From the NCBI GenBank assembly GCA_958451705.1, contig CAUDRD010000054.1:1-8800 (forward strand): a stretch of 8,800 bases of DNA, written 5' to 3'. Shown piece by piece: positions 6,087 through 8,800 of the stretch (the stretch's first letter is position 1; every line of letters starts with the position of its first letter). The DNA is from an uncultured Oscillospiraceae bacterium. Its GTDB lineage: Bacteria > Bacillota > Clostridia > Oscillospirales > Acutalibacteraceae. A program made the position numbers and the translations under genes. The notes beneath the pieces are model-generated. The model did no database searches, had not been told where the DNA came from, and worked only from the letters and a program-made list of their open reading frames with translations.

Positions 6087-7553
6087 TCAGTCTTCCTTAA
6101 CTCCGCGCTTTGCAATAAGCTGCTCAGTTATCCTCTTCTTCTTCTCGCCTACAAGGTCGTAGAAGAGAATAGGCATTCCCTGGAAGATTACGAATACCGC
6201 AGGAATTATTGTGTAGATAATAAGGAACTTGTTGAGCGTTGCGTCAGACTGGGGACCGTATGTACCGCCTGTTGCAGCGATGTATCCTGTCCAGCCGATA
6301 AGCAGAACTCCGAAAGAGTCTGTAAGAGCTGCTGCTATTTTTGCAAAAAGGCTTACGCCTGAATAGCAAAGAGCGTCAACTCTCTTGCCTGTCTTAAGCT
6401 CAATTTCGTCGATGCAGTCCGCAATCATAATATTGGGTGTAAGGTTTGTATTGCCGTGCTGAAGTCCAATAAGGAAGTTAAGGCAAAGGAAAATAACGAG
6501 ATAAATCGGATTCTCTTTAAGTCCGTTGAAGCCGACTATCTGAGTGAAAATAAAGAGCAAGGTAAGCGCTGAAGCACCGTACAGACAGAAGCTTATGTAA
6601 ATCTTCTTCGTAGACATTCTCTTAAGAAGGAAGTTAACAATAAGCATACTTACCGCCGTACCAACTCCCATAGGAAGCATAAGACCAAGGTTCATATCCT
6701 TGCTGCCGAGAAGGTAAACCGCAATATAAACGGAAACCGCTGAATAAACGCCGCGGCCAAAGCCTGTAAGCTTTGTAATAGCAACCATGAGAAGGTTCTT
6801 GTTTGTGAAAACGACTTTAAGAGATTCGACGATGTTTGTCTTTTCACTTGTATAGGGAACACGCTCTCTGTTGTTAAAGAAAGCAAGAAGCACAAGAACT
6901 ATTCCGAGAAATGCACATATAATAGCAGAGATTGTGTACTCCTGCTTATCTATATGATGTCCGTACTTTGCTTTAAAAATAATACCTACAATAAGAAGGG
7001 CAACCATACCGCCCTGCTGTCCAACTGCTTTTGCAATGCTGGCAAAGGAGAGGAAGCTTCCTCTTTCGTCAGGGTTGGGAGTTGAAACAGCTCCGAAGCA
7101 GTTAAGAGGATTTTCTACACCGCTGCCTACAATTGTAAAGACAATGTAGAGAGCATAGATCCAAATAATTGTGAACATTACATTTCCGGTTCTCGGAGCA
7201 ACGAAAAGCAAAATAGTTGAAAGGAAAAGCGGTACCGAGGAATAGAGAATCCAGGGACGCAGCTTACCCCATTTTGTATGAGTTCTGTCTATTTGATATC
7301 CGATTCCGATATCGCACACAGCGCTTATAACTCTCGCCACAAAGAAAAGTGCCGCAACGATAGCTGTAATTGCGGGAGTCGGAAGTCCAGAATCACCCAA
7401 AGCAAAGTCAATAAAGAAGGTTTTAGAATAACCCTGTACCCAGCCCGTTAACATTGCAAGACCAAAAAGGCTCAGCGCATATGTAATGGGTTCGGATTTT
7501 CTAAGGTACTTCTTCATGGCAGCAGACTGCTGAACAGCTGTATTTTTTTCCAT
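6087..7553 (-). CDS. GPH-family (MelB-like) sugar:cation symporter
   Basis: The 488-residue protein is a twelve-helix transporter of the glycoside-pentoside-hexuronide:cation symporter family (MFS fold). Family marks are the cytoplasmic loop GYQIDRTHTKWGKLRPWIL (85-103), which matches the conserved D-R-T-x-x-x-W-G-K-x-R-P-W block, and the late block ADCIDEIELKTGKRVDALCYS (378-398), the signature between helices 10 and 11. Length is normal for the family. In the helix 2 motif, MelB has A-R-I-W-D-A-I-N-D; here it is A-R-V-I-S-A-V-C-D (73-81). The second aspartate is kept (D81, MelB D59) and the first is Ser77 (MelB D55). The start has GAGGTG 7 nt upstream. It lies 22 nt after the exported-protein gene and precedes three cytoplasmic hydrolase genes. 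It probably imports the glycoside or oligosaccharide they degrade. Family certain, substrate and coupling ion not known. Confidence 0.95.
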   Translation of the reverse strand: MEKNTAVQQSAAMKKYLRKSEPITYALSLFGLAMLTGWVQGYSKTFFIDFALGDSGLPTPAITAIVAALFFVARVISAVCDIGIGYQIDRTHTKWGKLRPWILYSSVPLFLSTILLFVAPRTGNVMFTIIWIYALYIVFTIVGSGVENPLNCFGAVSTPNPDERGSFLSFASIAKAVGQQGGMVALLIVGIIFKAKYGHHIDKQEYTISAIICAFLGIVLVLLAFFNNRERVPYTSEKTNIVESLKVVFTNKNLLMVAITKLTGFGRGVYSAVSVYIAVYLLGSKDMNLGLMLPMGVGTAVSMLIVNFLLKRMSTKKIYISFCLYGASALTLLFIFTQIVGFNGLKENPIYLVIFLCLNFLIGLQHGNTNLTPNIMIADCIDEIELKTGKRVDALCYSGVSLFAKIAAALTDSFGVLLIGWTGYIAATGGTYGPQSDATLNKFLIIYTIIPAVFVIFQGMPILFYDLVGEKKKRITEQLIAKRGVKED

Positions 7554-7575
7554 AATCTTTCACCTCACTACATTA

Positions 7576-8235
7576 TTAGGCGTCAAGCTGACTGTTTACA
7601 AACATATTCTTAACCTCTGTAAACTTGCCGTTTTTAAACTCCACGTTTGTAAGCGCAAGGGAGTTGTTGTGAATTTTTACTCCGGCAACTGTTATATCGT
7701 TATCCACCTCAACGTGAATATTGTCGCCCTCTTTAAATTCATATCCTTTTATAACTACTGTAAGGATAGCCTTGTCGCCTTCGGTTTTATAACTGTAATC
7801 ATAATGTACTGTTTCTGTAGTTTTGCCTTCCCTGACAATCTTAATTGCTTCAGCAAAGCTCATCTCAGAATCGTCATCGCTACTTGAGCCTAAAGCCGTC
7901 CAGTCGCCGTACAGATAATTGCCGTTGTCATCCAATGCATAAGTTCCGTCATTGTTCTTTGTGGGCTCGGGTCTAATTGTTACCGAACCGTAAAGATCAT
8001 CACCGAACTCATCAGGAAGAGTGGTCTTTTTATCGTACCTTGTGTTTGAATACGCTTCTTCTTTGTCAAGGGTAAATACAAGTGTGGTTTCATCACCGTT
8101 TACTGTTGTCGCAACCTCATAGTTTCTAACATTATATTCGTTGTATACAACGCCCTGGATGTACGTGTATCCGCCGAATGCTGCAACAGTTATTAAAGCA
8201 ATTGCGGTAATGACAGCTACAACCGACTTACTCAT
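7576..8235 (-). CDS. Exported or membrane-anchored protein of unknown function
   Basis: I do not recognise this family. From the chosen ATG (8233-8235) it has 219 residues. Residues 5-26 are a hydrophobic segment preceded by a single lysine, fitting an uncleaved signal anchor or a signal peptide. There is no lipobox cysteine and no cysteine anywhere. The remainder is acidic and polar with alternating hydrophobic stretches typical of beta-rich domains (for example 155-165 and 172-198). It includes an Asp/Asn/Gly-rich loop at about 93-112 (NNDGTYALDDNGNYLYGDW) that could bind calcium, and an acidic SSSDDDSE patch (117-124). It is the first gene after the promoter and ends 22 nt before the symporter gene, so the two are probably co-transcribed. 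It may bind or sense a substrate outside the membrane, which is inference only. Confidence 0.8.
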   Translation of the reverse strand: MSKSVVAVITAIALITVAAFGGYTYIQGVVYNEYNVRNYEVATTVNGDETTLVFTLDKEEAYSNTRYDKKTTLPDEFGDDLYGSVTIRPEPTKNNDGTYALDDNGNYLYGDWTALGSSSDDDSEMSFAEAIKIVREGKTTETVHYDYSYKTEGDKAILTVVIKGYEFKEGDNIHVEVDNDITVAGVKIHNNSLALTNVEFKNGKFTEVKNMFVNSQLDA

Positions 8236-8241
8236 TCGTCT

Positions 8242-8250
8242 TCCTCCCTT
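8242..8250 (-). promoter_or_regulatory. Ribosome binding site that fixes the exported-protein start
   Basis: The minus strand reads AAGGGAGGA, then AGACGA and ATG (8233-8235). This is the only good site in the region. The longer reading frame back to 8316 would begin upstream of the -10 box at 8282-8287 and would put about 27 basic residues before the signal anchor, so it is rejected. Confidence 0.88.
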
Positions 8251-8281
8251 AAACTGTGTTCTTTTGACATTAACCATGAAT

Positions 8282-8310
8282 ATTATACCAAAGCTTTTTC
8301 TGTAATTCAA
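8282..8310 (-). promoter_or_regulatory. Sigma-70/SigA-type promoter of the cluster
   Basis: On the minus strand, a perfect -10 box TATAAT (8282-8287) is preceded after exactly 17 bp by TTGAAT (8305-8310), which matches four of six positions of TTGACA. Transcription should start near 8275, giving a leader of about 40 nt before the ATG at 8235. This is the best promoter seen for the exported-protein and symporter genes. The three hydrolase genes show no clear promoter of their own, so they probably depend on read-through from here. Confidence 0.8.
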
Positions 8311-8330
8311 TATCAATATATATATTTAGC

Positions 8331-8345
8331 ACAAATTAAATTTGT
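8331..8345. repeat. Perfect palindrome upstream of the promoter, candidate operator
   Basis: The sequence ACAAATTAAATTTGT is a perfect 6-3-6 inverted repeat. It overlaps a second, 8-bp palindrome TTGTACAA (8342-8349). The pair lies about 20 bp upstream of the -35 box, a usual position for an activator site. In DNA this AT-rich a palindrome of this size can arise by chance, so the role is tentative. Confidence 0.4.
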
Positions 8346-8400
8346 ACAACTTTTTTCTGAATTTAAGTAATATTTTTTGATAAATTTCAGATTTTTTGCA

Positions 8401-8422
8401 GTCGGTGAAAAATTTTTTCGAC
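8401..8422. repeat. Imperfect 22-bp palindrome GTCG...CGAC, candidate operator
   Basis: Bases 8401-8404 (GTCG) and 8419-8422 (CGAC) are complementary arms. Between them is an A5/T6 core that pairs partly (8408-8410 with 8413-8415, plus G-T pairs at 8405/8418 and 8407/8416). The GC-containing ends stand out from the surrounding AT-rich DNA. It lies about 90 bp upstream of the -35 box. Protein binding is inference. Confidence 0.35.
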
Positions 8423-8514
8423 ATTTCATATAAATGCAGAATTTGCAATATATTAATGAAAATTTCCCGTCAAAAAAAAATTATCAATATTATACAAACA
8501 AAATGGTTTCAATA

Positions 8515-8564
8515 AAAACAAATAAAAAAGCGTAAGCCAATGCAAAAGCATTGTATTACGCTTT
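8515..8564 (-). terminator. Intrinsic terminator of the RmlD-like gene
   Basis: Bases 8527-8535 pair with 8556-8564 and 8538-8543 pair with 8548-8553, around an AAAA loop and a 2-nt internal mismatch. On the minus strand the stem is followed by TTTTTTATTTGTTTTT, a strong T tract. It lies 43 bases after the stop codon of the gene entering from the right. It separates that gene from the sugar cluster. Confidence 0.9.
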
Positions 8565-8606
8565 AATAAAGTTTATTTTACTCTGCCTTTCTTGTATACT
8601 TGCTCT

Positions 8607-8800
8607 TTAAATAAGCTCACCCTCGTCCTCAAGATACCGCATAAGAGCATCCTTCCACGGCGGAAGATGACGGAACTTTCCATCAAGACTTGATGTATCC
8701 AGAACACAACGGGTAGGTTCTGCCTCAATAGATACAAGTGTTTCCCCTTTTACAGGCAAAATCGAAACCGAATATCCGCACAGTCGTTTTATCTCCAGTG
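8607..8800 (-). CDS. C-terminal fragment of a probable RmlD-like sugar-nucleotide reductase
   Basis: An open frame enters from the right edge and ends at TAA (8607-8609), giving 63 residues. The end contains EAEPTRCVLDTSSLDG followed by LPPWKDALMRYLEDEGELI. A (R/P)-rich lead, then V-L-D-[NST]-S-x-L, then P-W-x-x-A-L-x-x-Y-L is the usual C-terminus of RmlD-type dTDP-4-dehydrorhamnose reductases and related extended SDR enzymes. The NAD(P)-binding domain and catalytic residues lie outside the window, so this is a tentative assignment. The gene has its own terminator just downstream and is probably not part of the sugar cluster. Confidence 0.6.
   Translation of the reverse strand, partial: LEIKRLCGYSVSILPVKGETLVSIEAEPTRCVLDTSSLDGKFRHLPPWKDALMRYLEDEGELI

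Larger units (their letters stand above)
8236..8606. other. AT-rich intergenic regulatory region
   Basis: This 371-base stretch has no credible gene on either strand. It holds the ribosome binding site and promoter of the sugar cluster on its left (8242-8310), two palindromic sequences (8331-8345 and 8401-8422), A/T runs that may curve the DNA, and the terminator of the neighbouring gene on its right (8527-8564). It is markedly more AT-rich than the flanking coding DNA. I see no riboswitch fold or small RNA that I could defend. Confidence 0.8.

Noticed and set aside
7576..8316. Longer version of the exported protein starting at 8316
   Set aside because: The start would lie upstream of the -10 box and has no ribosome binding site, while the ATG at 8233-8235 has a strong one and begins a proper signal anchor.
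8357..8390. Inverted repeat CTGAATTTA / TAAATTTCAG
   Set aside because: It has a bulge, a 15-nt loop and almost only A-T pairs, so a stable hairpin is unlikely and no T tract or gene end goes with it.
8489..8494. Second TATAAT on the minus strand as another promoter
   Set aside because: There is no acceptable -35 box at 16-18 bp (TTGAAA lies only 12 bp upstream), and it would sit just after the neighbour's terminator. It may be chance in AT-rich DNA.

Overview
The window looks like part of a low-to-moderate GC chromosome of an anaerobic, Clostridia-type Bacillota (Oscillospirales/Lachnospirales-like; this placement is inference). The grounds are strong AGGAGG-type ribosome binding sites, AT-rich intergenic DNA, simple stem-loop/T-tract terminators, and a YdbC/PC4-like protein. 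The core is a catabolic gene cluster on the minus strand. I see no rRNA, tRNA, CRISPR array, transposase or phage gene.

Layout, left to right. Bases 1-115 hold the 3' end of a plus-strand gene, probably YdbC (PC4-like ssDNA-binding protein). A strong hairpin at 128-163 lies between it and the convergent minus-strand cluster. The cluster, in transcription order from the right, is: a promoter (8282-8310); a membrane-anchored exported protein of unknown function (7576-8235); a GPH/MelB-type sugar:cation symporter (6087-7553); a terminator-like hairpin (6042-6077); a large GH63/clan GH-G-like glycosidase (3289-6009); a metallophosphoesterase with a 50-residue uncharged C-terminal membrane tail (1588-3279); and a GH28-like beta-helix glycosidase (180-1559). 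Right of the promoter is an AT-rich regulatory stretch with two palindromes. Beyond it are a strong minus-strand terminator (8527-8564) and the 3' end of another minus-strand gene (8607-8800), probably RmlD-like.

How the genes may work together (inference): none of the three hydrolases has an N-terminal signal peptide, and a GPH symporter is encoded just upstream. The simplest model is import of an oligosaccharide or glycoside followed by breakdown in the cytoplasm by the GH63-like and GH28-like enzymes. The phosphoesterase faces the cytosol from the membrane. The substrate cannot be read from the sequence. The GH28-like protein keeps the catalytic aspartates but lacks the His and Arg/Lys motif residues of polygalacturonases. 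The phosphoesterase has a changed GNHD motif, and the symporter lacks one of the two classical MelB cation-site aspartates. The cluster may therefore act on an unusual, possibly phosphorylated, glycan. No transcription factor for the locus is visible in the window.
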